Below the pieces are notes generated by a model. It was not told the origin of the DNA. It did not search any database and worked only from the letters and a program-made list of their open reading frames with translations. A stretch of DNA of 64,000 nucleotides from the NCBI GenBank assembly GCA_028819255.1, contig JAPPMB010000041.1:118175-182174 (forward strand), written 5' to 3'. The DNA is from Bryobacterales bacterium. Its GTDB lineage: Bacteria > Acidobacteriota > Terriglobia > Bryobacterales > UBA6623. Both the position numbers and the translations under genes were made by a program. Numbering within the stretch: the first letter of the stretch is position 1; the number at the start of each line of letters is the position of its first letter. Positions 15,888 through 23,787 of the stretch are shown here, piece by piece.

Positions 15888-16410
15888 CGGCGGCTCCTCA
15901 CCCAACTATCTTAGCTAACTGCATGACTAACCTTGAGGCCCTCTCAACGGAACCTTAGCGGAATCAGCGGAAGGCAGCCGGTTGGCGTTCTAGGTGAGGC
16001 GGTCACCTCGCGCAAGCTATGCGGGTCCGCCCGATCACAACCATTCGCGGAGACGAGTCAGACATGGCGTCCCAGGAACGGCGACGGCACCCGTCCCTCA
16101 TGGAACTCGAGGCCTTGCAACCTCGAAGCTTCGAGAGCTGGCGCTTTCTTCTCTCGGCCCTATTCTGACGACTGTGGGGTTCGGGACCCCACCGCAACGG
16201 TCGTAGCAAGGTGTTCGCTGGAAGAAGGGGTGTTCTGGCTGACCGACTCCAAGCCCTCGTGATCGGCATCCCGGCCACCGGTCTACTTTGGACCACCCGC
16301 CGGTCCCTCACTCCGCTGTCTTGGACGTCTCCGATGAATGCTGGAGGGTGGCTGGGCAGTTCAGGTGCTGCAGGATCTCGGCCGACGCCAGGCAAGTTGG
16401 GGAAGGTCAC
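15845..16410. repeat. Duplicated non-coding block, copy A
   Basis: From inside vapB outward, this sequence is repeated at 19508-19990 with roughly 75-85% identity by eye. Conserved stretches include ATCGGCATCCCG.CCACCGGT followed by CTACTTTGG, and a small hairpin around GGGGTTCGGGACCCC at ~16177-16191. No frame is conserved between the copies, so it is probably not protein coding. Confidence 0.6.
15905..15935 (-). promoter_or_regulatory. Candidate vapBC promoter/operator
   Basis: On the minus strand upstream of vapB there is a TAAGAT that could serve as -10, overlapped by the perfect palindrome TTAGCTAA (15911-15918). Phd/VapBC complexes usually autorepress at palindromes of this kind. The duplicated copy at 19550 lacks the palindrome. 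No clear -35 is visible. Confidence 0.3.
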
Positions 16411-16920
16411 TGCCGGTCTTGCCCTCGCCTTCGGCCGGCAGCCGCCACCGCCAAGTCCGGAGACCCTTCCACGCGAGCAGCAGGGGCAGCCCTGCTGCCA
16501 ACGGCAGCGGGTACAGGCCCTATTCGTGACCGGCGGATTCCTCGAGGCTGCCGTATAGTCAGCTCTCCCAAGTCAGCGCGGCGAACGGGGCGGCGGCCGC
16601 GCGGTGAAGCCGTTTCAGGAACCAAGTGACAGGGGAGTCTACGAACGCAGTCCGGCGCCATGCCGGCGATCTGGAGGCCGGTGTCGCCATCGACGCGACG
16701 AACCGCTTCAGTGCCCGGGGCGCGGTAGATCGCCACGTCGCCGGGCAAAGTCGCCGAGCGCCCCAAGGCCGACCCGAGGCAGCTGGCCGAACCGGGAAAG
16801 CGTGAAGCGCTGAAGCGTCGGGACGCCGTGGATACCCGCATGGCAGGACGGCCAGGGCGATGGACTCGACGGCTCGGAGGGCGACCGCGCTGCTCCGGCA
16901 GGTAAAGCGGGAGCTACGGG
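16411..16920. other. No recognisable gene; unique to copy A
   Basis: About 500 bases lie between the two duplicated blocks and have no counterpart in the second copy. The open frames give arginine- and proline-rich translations without a known motif. They may be eroded coding sequence, but I cannot identify a family. Confidence 0.35.
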
Positions 16921-17234
16921 AACAGTGTGCGGGAACGGCGAGTGCGGGGTAGCCCGATTGAGGCTTCGAAGCGACTGAGACTGGGCCACTCCTCCGCCTG
17001 TCCGTTTACGCTCGCCCCGTTTCGGACGGTTCCGGCTGCTCCGTGAAGTCCACACTCGTTGCCCTGCCATCGACCAGTGTCAGCGTCGCGGAAGCGCTCA
17101 TGCCGCCCTTGTTCCCTTTCTTGAAGCGCCTCCTTTCCAGGAACCGCTCGAACGCCTTCTGGGGTGCTCTGCCTGATGTACACTGGGGCCGGCCTGCATG
17201 ATGGAGCCCGCAGGTCGAAAAAGGAGTGCGCCCA
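16921..17234 (+). repeat. Cyclophilin leader, copy A, with dispersed motif
   Basis: The ~310 bases before the first cyclophilin gene match 20031-20326 before the second. They include the ~33-bp motif GGAACGGCGAGTGCGGGGTA at 16932 onward and the block CTCGAACGCCTTC followed by GGTGCTCTGCCTGAT.TACAC. The latter could hold the promoter. An imperfect hairpin precedes the start codon. Confidence 0.55.
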
Positions 17235-17933
17235 ATGCCGATGAAGATCCTGTTCACTATGCTCGTCACGCTTGCGATGCTGCTGCTGGCCCATTGCGGC
17301 GGAGGCGAAGCGCCGCCCGAATCCCCTCCGGCCGAGCCGGCTGAAGCCGTCGAGGCCCCGCCCGTCGCCGAACCGGAGCCGGAACCCGAGATCGAGGCGA
17401 AGACGGAGCCTGAGCCTCCGCCGCCGGAGCCGACCGGGCCGCAGAGGGTCCGCATGGAGACCAGCAAGGGCACGATTCTGATCGAGCTTTATCCGGACGA
17501 TGCGCCGGAGACGGTCAGGAACTTTCTCCAGTACGTCGACGATAAGTTCTACAACCGCACGATCTTCCATCGCGTCATTGACGGATTCATGATCCAGGGC
17601 GGTGGATTCACAGCGACCATGCGAAAAAAGTCCACACGTCCGCCGATCCAGAACGAAGCTGGCGAACTCGCCAATCTCAGGTACACCATCGCCATGGCGC
17701 GCACACCCGCTCCCCACAGCGCCACCGCCCAGTTCTTCATCAACCACCGAACGAATCGAGGCCTGGACAAGGCCAACGCAAAGGACAATTGGGGATACTG
17801 CGTCTTCGGGAAGGTCATTGAGGGCACCGACGTCGTGGACGAGATCGCAAAGGTCCAGACGGGAATGAAGGACGGTCTCCAGGATGTCCCGACGATGCCC
17901 GTGCTGATCCGCTCGGTGGAGCGCGTCGGATAG
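17235..17933 (+). CDS. Lipoprotein cyclophilin-type peptidyl-prolyl isomerase, copy 1
   Basis: An AAGGAG eight bases upstream supports the ATG at 17235. The 232-residue protein has a lipoprotein signal ending LLLAHC, then an acidic proline-rich linker ([20 protein letters not shown]). The cyclophilin domain follows: [45 protein letters not shown] and [20 protein letters not shown]. It should be anchored in the envelope and catalyse proline isomerisation of exported proteins. It sits in the duplicated segment; copy 2 is at 20327. Both are intact. Confidence 0.88.
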   Translation: MPMKILFTMLVTLAMLLLAHCGGGEAPPESPPAEPAEAVEAPPVAEPEPEPEIEAKTEPEPPPPEPTGPQRVRMETSKGTILIELYPDDAPETVRNFLQYVDDKFYNRTIFHRVIDGFMIQGGGFTATMRKKSTRPPIQNEAGELANLRYTIAMARTPAPHSATAQFFINHRTNRGLDKANAKDNWGYCVFGKVIEGTDVVDEIAKVQTGMKDGLQDVPTMPVLIRSVERVG

Positions 17934-18129
17934 CAGGGGCTGGTGGCGACCGTCCACCGTCAGCCTGGACCGAACACACGGATCGCCTGTGGTGATCTGC
18001 GTCGGCGATCCGAAGGCTGGGTCGGACACGCTGCTGAGGCGCACCCGGCCGTTTGCACACAAGTCCCGCCCATCACAGACATCCTTCTCCTCACACGGGA
18101 CTGAGAAGCAGCTCCTGGTAACCTCGCCT

Positions 18130-18666
18130 GTGTCAACCACCCCGAACCTTCACTGGATCGCCGGATGCATTTTGGGGCATTCCGGACGATGTCCTCCGCG
18201 ATGTCTACGTCCGTGGCAAGTACCGCGACGTCATCCTCCCGATGACGGTGCTGCGACGACTCGACGCGGTGCTTGAACCCACCTAGAGGGCCGTTCTCGA
18301 CAGGAAAACCGCACTGAACGCGATCGGGCTCGTAAACCAGAAGACTTCACTCGAGCAAGCGTCCGGACAGGCCTTCTACAACACCTCGAAGTTCACGCTC
18401 CGTGACCTGCGCGCTCGGGCCAGCCGCCAGCAACTCAAAGCCGACTTCGCGAACTATCTCGACGGATTCTCGGCCACCGTCCAAGACATCCTGGACAACT
18501 TCGAGTTCCGAGCCAGCTCCCGCGCCTGTCGAGGGCTGACGCCCTTGGCTCCCTGATCGAGAAGCTCACCTCGCCCGACCTCAACCTGAGCCCGATGCCT
18601 GTGATGGACACCGACGGCACGATCCGCCATCCCGGCCTCGACAATCACGACATGGGCACGGTCTTC
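18130..18666 (+). pseudogene. hsdM remnant (second hsd copy)
   Basis: From GTG at 18130 the DNA aligns with hsdM from 5494 through the N-terminal domain. A one-base insertion in the IWGIADD region (~18170), a TAG at 18284-18286 and further shifts break the frame. Protein-level matches include ASGQAFYNTSKFTLRDLRAR and DTDGTIRHPGLDNH. The methylase core with GTGG and NPPY is deleted. At ~18666 the sequence jumps directly into hsdR. Confidence 0.85.
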
Positions 18667-19505
18667 TGGTCCAGCACTCGGCAGGCAGCGGCGAGAGCTA
18701 CTCGATCGCTTGGCTGGCACATCAGCTGGTCCCGCTGGAAAAGGACGGCAAGCCAGTCTTCGACTCGATCATCGTTGTCACCGACCGGCTCATCCTTGAC
18801 AGGCAGATTCGTGAAACGATCCGCCGGTACGCTCAGGTGAGCTCCACCGTGGGGCACGCCGAGCCAACGCCAGCTACTACGCCTTCACGGCCACGCCGAA
18901 GAACAAGACGCTGGAGATCTTCGGAGATCCCGAGCCGCAGAGCGACGGCACATTGCGGCGGCGTCCGTTCCACGCCTACAGCATGAAGCAGGCGATCCAG
19001 GAGGGATTCATCCTGGACGTGCTCAAGCACTACACACCGGGCAATAGCTACTACAGGCTTGCCAAGACCAGGGAGAACGATCCGGAGTTCGACACAGGGA
19101 AGGCCCGCTAGAAGCTCCGCCGCTACGTCGAGGGACACGAGCACGCGGTCCGGCTGAAGGCCGAGATCATGGTCGATCACTTCCATGAGCAGGTGGTCGC
19201 CCAGCGCAAGATCGGCGGCGAGGCACGGGCAGTGGTGGTCACTAACAGGATCAAGCGTGCGATCCAGTACTTCCACGCCAACCGCGACTACTTGAAGAAG
19301 CGCAAGAGCCCCTACAAGGCGATCGTGGCGTTCTCGGGGGAGCACGACTACGGCGGCGAGAACGTGAGCGAGGCCGCTCTGAACAACTTCCCATCGGCAA
19401 ATATCGCCGAAAGGTTCCAGGAGGACCCCTATCGCTTCCTCGTCTGCGCGGACGAGTTCCAGACCGGCTGCGACGAGCCCCTCCTCCACACCATGTACGT
19501 CGACA
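18667..19505 (+). pseudogene. hsdR remnant fused to the hsdM remnant
   Basis: Starting at the Walker A region (CCAGCACTCGGCAGGCAGCG), this matches hsdR from ~12318. A second deletion at ~18863 joins the GHAE region to the NASYYAFTATPKNK block. A TAG at 19109-19111 replaces a lysine codon. Homology continues through DHFHEQVVAQRKIGGEARA and CDEPLLHTMYVDK, then stops at ~19505, where vapB sequence begins. hsdS and all internal toxin-antitoxin genes are missing. Confidence 0.85.
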
Positions 19506-19546
19506 AACAACTGTGTCTTAGCTTGATGGATGTTCGTTACGGCCAT
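19506..19546 (-). pseudogene. vapB N-terminal remnant
   Basis: On the minus strand the codons MAVTNIHQAKTQL match the start of vapB at 15887. The rest of vapB and all of vapC are deleted, and the frame runs into the hsdR remnant. The joint has a GACAA-type microhomology between hsdR and vapB. Confidence 0.8.
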
Positions 19547-20030
19547 CGGCGGCTCCTCGCCCAGCCAACTGAATGACTAGCCTTGAGGCCCGGTCAATGG
19601 AACTCCAGCGGAAGGCTGCCGATTGGCGTTCTGCGTGAGGCAGGCACCTCGCGCAAGCCATCCGGGTCGGCCCGGTCCAGACCAAACGCGGAGACGAGTC
19701 GCGCATTGAATCCCGGGGACGGCAACGACACTTGCCCCTCATGGAACTCGATGCGTTTCAGCCTCGAGATCTGGCGCTTCCTTCTCTCGTCCTGATCCTG
19801 ACAACTCTAGGGTTCGAGACCCCGCCGCAATGGTCGCAGCAAGGTCTTGGCTGAAGGAAGGCGTGTCGTCGCTGACCGACTCGAAGCCCTCGTGATCGGC
19901 ATCCCGACCACCGGTCTACTTTGGTCCGTCCGCTGTGCTGCATTTCACTATCTGGGACGTCTCCCGTGAATGTTGGCGGATTGGGGCAGTTCTGCTGCTG
20001 TGTTTCGGCTGACGCCGGGCGAGTTGCAGT
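19547..20030. repeat. Duplicated non-coding block, copy B
   Basis: Counterpart of 15845-16410, in the same order and orientation relative to vapB and the cyclophilin gene. It has many small indels, and no open frame is shared with copy A. The hairpin equivalent is around GGGTTCGAGACCC at ~19811. Confidence 0.6.
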
Positions 20031-20326
20031 GTGCGGAAAACGGCGAGTGCAGGGTAGCCCAATCGGGGCCGCTAAGCGACTGAGCTATGCCACCCCTGCC
20101 CGTCGACGCTCGCCCGGTCTCGGGCTGTTCCGCCTGACTTGCGAACTCCGCACTCGCTGCCCTGCCGTCAACGGGCGTCCGGCATCCCGGAATCGTTCCT
20201 GCCGCCCTCATTCCCCTCCCCTAAAGCCCCTCCTTCGTCAGTGTCCGCTCGAACGCCTTCCGAGGTGCTCTGCCTGATATACACTGGGGCCTGCCTGCAC
20301 GATGGAGTGTGCAGGCCGCACACCCA
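20031..20326 (+). repeat. Cyclophilin leader, copy B, with dispersed motif
   Basis: Counterpart of 16921-17234. It includes the third copy of the ~33-bp motif (CGGCGAGTGCAGGGTAGCCC at 20041) and ends in a strong hairpin just before the start codon. Confidence 0.55.
20293..20316 (+). promoter_or_regulatory. Hairpin in the 5' leader of cyclophilin copy 2
   Basis: A perfect 8-base stem, GCCTGCAC and GTGCAGGC around an 8-base loop, ends 10 bases before the ATG at 20327. Copy 1 keeps only a CCTGC/GCAGG stem at the same place but has a better Shine-Dalgarno. The hairpin could limit translation of copy 2. Confidence 0.4.
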
Positions 20327-21028
20327 ATGCCACTGAAGATCCTGTTCACCCTGCTCGTCATGCTGGCGATGTTGCTGCTGGCCCGGTGCGGCGGGGGCGA
20401 AGCCCCGCCCGAGTCCCCGCCGGCCGAGCCGGCCGAAGCTGTCGAGGCCCCTCCCGTCACCGAACCTGAGCCGGAACCCGAAATCGAGGCGAAGACGGAG
20501 CCTGAGCCGCCGCCGCCTCCCGAGCCGACCGGGCCGCCGAAGGTCCGTATGGAGACCAGCAAGGGCACGATGCTGATCGAACTGTATCCCGACCGGGCGC
20601 CGGAAACGGTCAGGAACTTCCTGCAGTACGTCGACGATGAGTTCTACAACCGCACGATCTTCCATCGCGTCATTCCCGGATTCATGATCCAGGGCGGTGG
20701 ATTCACCGCGACGATGCGAGAGAAGGACACGCGTGCGCCGATTCAGAACGAAGCCGGCGGGCTATCCAATCTCAGGTACACCATCGCCATGGCGCGCACA
20801 GCCGCTCCCCACAGCGCCACGGCGCAGTTCTTCATCAACCACGTCACGAACCAGGGTCTGGACAAGGCCAATGCTCGGGACCGCTGGGGATACTGCGTCT
20901 TTGGGAAGGTCGTCGAGGGTACCGACGTCGTGGACGAGATCGCCAAGGTCCAGACGGGCATGAACGCCGGCCACCAGAATGTTCCGACAACGCCCGTGCT
21001 CATTCGGTCCGTCGAGCGAGCCGGATAA
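20327..21028 (+). CDS. Lipoprotein cyclophilin-type peptidyl-prolyl isomerase, copy 2
   Basis: The 233-residue protein closely parallels copy 1: lipobox LLLARC, the same proline/glutamate-rich linker and a complete cyclophilin domain ([46 protein letters not shown]). No purine-rich ribosome site as good as that of copy 1 is visible, since the hairpin occupies the leader. It should act on exported proteins at the membrane surface. High similarity indicates a recent tandem duplication. Confidence 0.87.
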   Translation: MPLKILFTLLVMLAMLLLARCGGGEAPPESPPAEPAEAVEAPPVTEPEPEPEIEAKTEPEPPPPPEPTGPPKVRMETSKGTMLIELYPDRAPETVRNFLQYVDDEFYNRTIFHRVIPGFMIQGGGFTATMREKDTRAPIQNEAGGLSNLRYTIAMARTAAPHSATAQFFINHVTNQGLDKANARDRWGYCVFGKVVEGTDVVDEIAKVQTGMNAGHQNVPTTPVLIRSVERAG

Positions 21029-21206
21029 CGGGAACCGACGAGACACGTCAGCGTCAGGCTCGACCGGACACAAGGATCTCCGGTACGGTGCCGGGCGGGC
21101 CGGAGTTCGCGTCGAACGCCCTCTTGCGGAGCACCCGCGATGAGGCTATCGGCCCGATGCCGCCGGGCGGCCCGGCCGATCGGTGACCTGACGTGACCGT
21201 TCAGTG

Positions 21207-22523
21207 CTACCTGCGGGGATTCTTCGGGAGCAGCGCGATGGCGACAGCCCCCAGTGCCGCCAGGCCTGCAACGGCCCACAGCGCCTGGCCGTAGCCCGCC
21301 ACCCGCGCGGCGAGCATGGCGATGACTCGCGGAGTCCAGAACTGCGTGATCGTGTCGCTCGGCAGGATGGCCGACATCGCCTTGCCGAGTGAGCGCAGGC
21401 CGAATTGGTCCGCCGCCATCAGCGGGATCAGCATGTAGTCCGCTCCCATCGCGAATCCGAAGACGATCGCGAACAGATACACCATGTTGGGCTGCTCTGG
21501 CGTCACCAGGAACAGGAGCGGAATCGCCAGCGCCACGATCGCGTAGGTCGCAAGCATGACGTACTTGCGGGGCAATCGATCGGACAGCCAGCCCGCAATC
21601 AGCCGGCCCAGAATGCTCGAGAGCAGATAGGTGGACGACGCATCCGCCCATATCTGGTCGCGGGCGCCCTGTTCGGTGAAGCCCTGTTCCTCGTAGACGA
21701 ACTTCATGAGGAAGTTCACCGCAGCGATCGAACCGATCGAGAAGGCGCTGCCCACAAGCAGCAGCCAGAACGGCCCGCGGCGGGCGAGGTTGCCGAAGCT
21801 CTTCTCGGGTGCCTGGTCCGAGTCCTCAGGCGCTGCGGCCTGGGCAGCATCCTCCGGTCCGCCGTCGGCCAGCTGCCCCTTGTCCTCCGGCCGGTCCCGG
21901 ATGACGAAGAACGCCAGGGGCCAGGCGATCACCATGAGGAAGCTCAGCAGCTGGATCGCGTCGGTGTAGTCCCCGGTGTTCGACGTCAGGGTCTCGATCA
22001 GGAATCGCAGCCATCCCGGTGCCTCGGAGCTGTCAATCGAGTGCCTGGTGAGGAACGGCGCGAGCTTGTTGCACAGGGCCCCGACGACCGCGACCCCGAC
22101 GTAGGTGATGCCCATCGCCATTCCGCGCCGACGGCCGTACCAGTTGGAAATGATGATCTGGTGCGGAATCGGCCCCGAAAGGAAGTAGCCGACCATGTAG
22201 AGACACCACGCGGCGTAGTACTCGTACTCGCTGCCGCCCAGTCGCCCGAACCACTGGAACGAAAGAAACGTCATAAAGGTTCCGATCAGGATGAGCTTCC
22301 GAGGCGACACCTTCGGCACGATCACCGGCCCGATCCAGATGGTCAGCAGAACCGCGATCGGCGCGCCGGTTGTCACCAGGACCTGCGTCCAGGAATGGCC
22401 GTCCCGAAAGTAGTCGAAGAAGAATGCAATGTTGTAGTACGGGAAGCCGGTCGAGAGTCCGAACGTGATGAAGCAGCAGGCTATGATCCAAGGCCCGAAA
22501 AACGGCCTCTTCGATGAATCCAT
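21207..22523 (-). CDS. MFS transporter (OxlT-like group)
   Basis: The start MDSSKRPFFGPWIIACCFIT follows a GGAGG on the minus strand. The 438-residue protein has about twelve hydrophobic segments in two halves around a charged central loop (PEDKGQLADGGPEDAAQ). Cues of the oxalate:formate-antiporter-like MFS family include an N-terminal GLSTGFPYYNIAF, YGRRRGMAMGITYVGVAVVG in the TM4-5 region and GRLIAGWLSDRLPRKYVML in the second half. The substrate is not predictable. It is divergent from the next gene. Confidence 0.85.
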   Translation of the reverse strand: MDSSKRPFFGPWIIACCFITFGLSTGFPYYNIAFFFDYFRDGHSWTQVLVTTGAPIAVLLTIWIGPVIVPKVSPRKLILIGTFMTFLSFQWFGRLGGSEYEYYAAWCLYMVGYFLSGPIPHQIIISNWYGRRRGMAMGITYVGVAVVGALCNKLAPFLTRHSIDSSEAPGWLRFLIETLTSNTGDYTDAIQLLSFLMVIAWPLAFFVIRDRPEDKGQLADGGPEDAAQAAAPEDSDQAPEKSFGNLARRGPFWLLLVGSAFSIGSIAAVNFLMKFVYEEQGFTEQGARDQIWADASSTYLLSSILGRLIAGWLSDRLPRKYVMLATYAIVALAIPLLFLVTPEQPNMVYLFAIVFGFAMGADYMLIPLMAADQFGLRSLGKAMSAILPSDTITQFWTPRVIAMLAARVAGYGQALWAVAGLAALGAVAIALLPKNPRR

Positions 22524-22606
22524 GGTGGCGGGTCCTCCAAGTGGGATTAGCCAGTGTACCGGAAACCGTGTCGGCCGGACGCTATGCTGAACGGAGGGGT
22601 TTGCCC

Positions 22607-23689
22607 ATGCCGGACAGCACGCAAGAGAGCAAATCCCAGTCTGCCGCCTCGGACAGGCGCCGCACAAGATTCGCTTCCATCCTGGTCATCGGCGGCTCCC
22701 TGGTGATCGTGCTCGCAGGCGTTCGCGCGGCCGGCAGCATCATCACCCCTTTCCTGATCTCCCTGTTCATCGCGACCATGACCGGTCCCGCGGTCTTCTG
22801 GCTGCACCGCCGCCGGGTTCCGAGGATTCTGGCGGTGCTGATGGTGATCGGCTCCGTCTTCGGCTGCCTGACTCTGGTGGGGAGCATCGCTGTCGGCTCC
22901 CTCGAGGAGTTCAACCAGAATCTGCCGTCCTACCAGGAGCAGCTGGAATCGCAGCTGCACGATTTCTCCGCCAGCGCGTCGGGGGTTCTCGATCAGTTCG
23001 GGATCACTTCCGGTTTCGCTGACATCTGGAGCGCGATGGACCTCGGTACAGCCGCGGGAATGGCCCGCAGCACGCTCCTCCAGCTGGGGAACGTCCTCAC
23101 AAAGTCACTGCTCGTGGTTCTAACGACCCTGTTCATTCTGTTCGAGGCGTTTCGGATGCGCGGCAAGCTCAACCAGGCCTTCCTCGGACGCACAGAGAAG
23201 ACCTGGTCGGACCTGAAGACGCTGGTGAGGTCGCTCCAGAAGTATTTGGCGGTGAAGACGCTCACGAGCCTTGCGACGGGGCTCCTCGCAGGCCTGTGGG
23301 TCTGGCTCTTGGGCGTTGACTTCCCTGTGTTCTGGGGCTTGATCGCGTTTCTCTTCAATTACGTCCCGAACATCGGCTCGTTCGTGGCGGCCGTGCCGGC
23401 CGTGCTGATGGCGATCGTGCAGTACGGAGGTGCCACGGGGCTGCTGGTCGCCGCCGGATACGTCGTGATCAACATCACCATCGGCGGTGTGATCGAGCCG
23501 AACTTCATGGGAGACAGCGTCGGGCTCTCTCCGCTGGTCGTCTTCATGTCCCTGGTCTTCTGGGGCTGGATGCTAGGCGGTGTGGGCATGCTCCTGTCCA
23601 CGCCGCTGACCATCAGCCTGAAGATCGTCCTGCAGCACTACCCGGACACGCGCTGGATCGCAACGCTGATCGGATCCGGCAAGACTTGA
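22607..23689 (+). CDS. AI-2E family (PerM/YdiK-type) transporter
   Basis: The ATG at 22607 has GGAGG about 10 bases upstream. The 360-residue membrane protein shows the family pattern: two N-terminal helices, a soluble periplasmic segment (EEFNQNLPSYQEQLESQLHD), then a bundle of helices. The conserved LLGVDFPVFWGLIAFLFNYV, PNIGSFVAAVPAVLMAIVQ and IEPNFMGDSVGLSPLVVFMS are present. Family members are membrane permeases with varied proposed substrates, including AI-2 and ions; the function here is unassigned. Confidence 0.85.
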   Translation: MPDSTQESKSQSAASDRRRTRFASILVIGGSLVIVLAGVRAAGSIITPFLISLFIATMTGPAVFWLHRRRVPRILAVLMVIGSVFGCLTLVGSIAVGSLEEFNQNLPSYQEQLESQLHDFSASASGVLDQFGITSGFADIWSAMDLGTAAGMARSTLLQLGNVLTKSLLVVLTTLFILFEAFRMRGKLNQAFLGRTEKTWSDLKTLVRSLQKYLAVKTLTSLATGLLAGLWVWLLGVDFPVFWGLIAFLFNYVPNIGSFVAAVPAVLMAIVQYGGATGLLVAAGYVVINITIGGVIEPNFMGDSVGLSPLVVFMSLVFWGWMLGGVGMLLSTPLTISLKIVLQHYPDTRWIATLIGSGKT

Positions 23690-23787
23690 CCTCTGACAGC
23701 GCGATTCCTGCCCGGAAGCATCGCTGCCGGGGCTTGGCTTGGCCCACAGAGGGCAGCTCTCTCCTACAATTGGTGTCGAGGAATCCA

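Noticed and set aside
16175-16195. tRNA T-arm-like hairpin GGGGTTCGGGACCCC
   Set aside because: No D-arm, anticodon arm or acceptor stem can be drawn around it. The copy near 19811 is less stable.
20041-20110. Sequence whose reverse complement resembles a tRNA 5' half (GGTGGCATAGCTCAGTCG)
   Set aside because: No anticodon loop or 3' half with a T-arm follows, and the duplicate near 16936 does not preserve the pattern.
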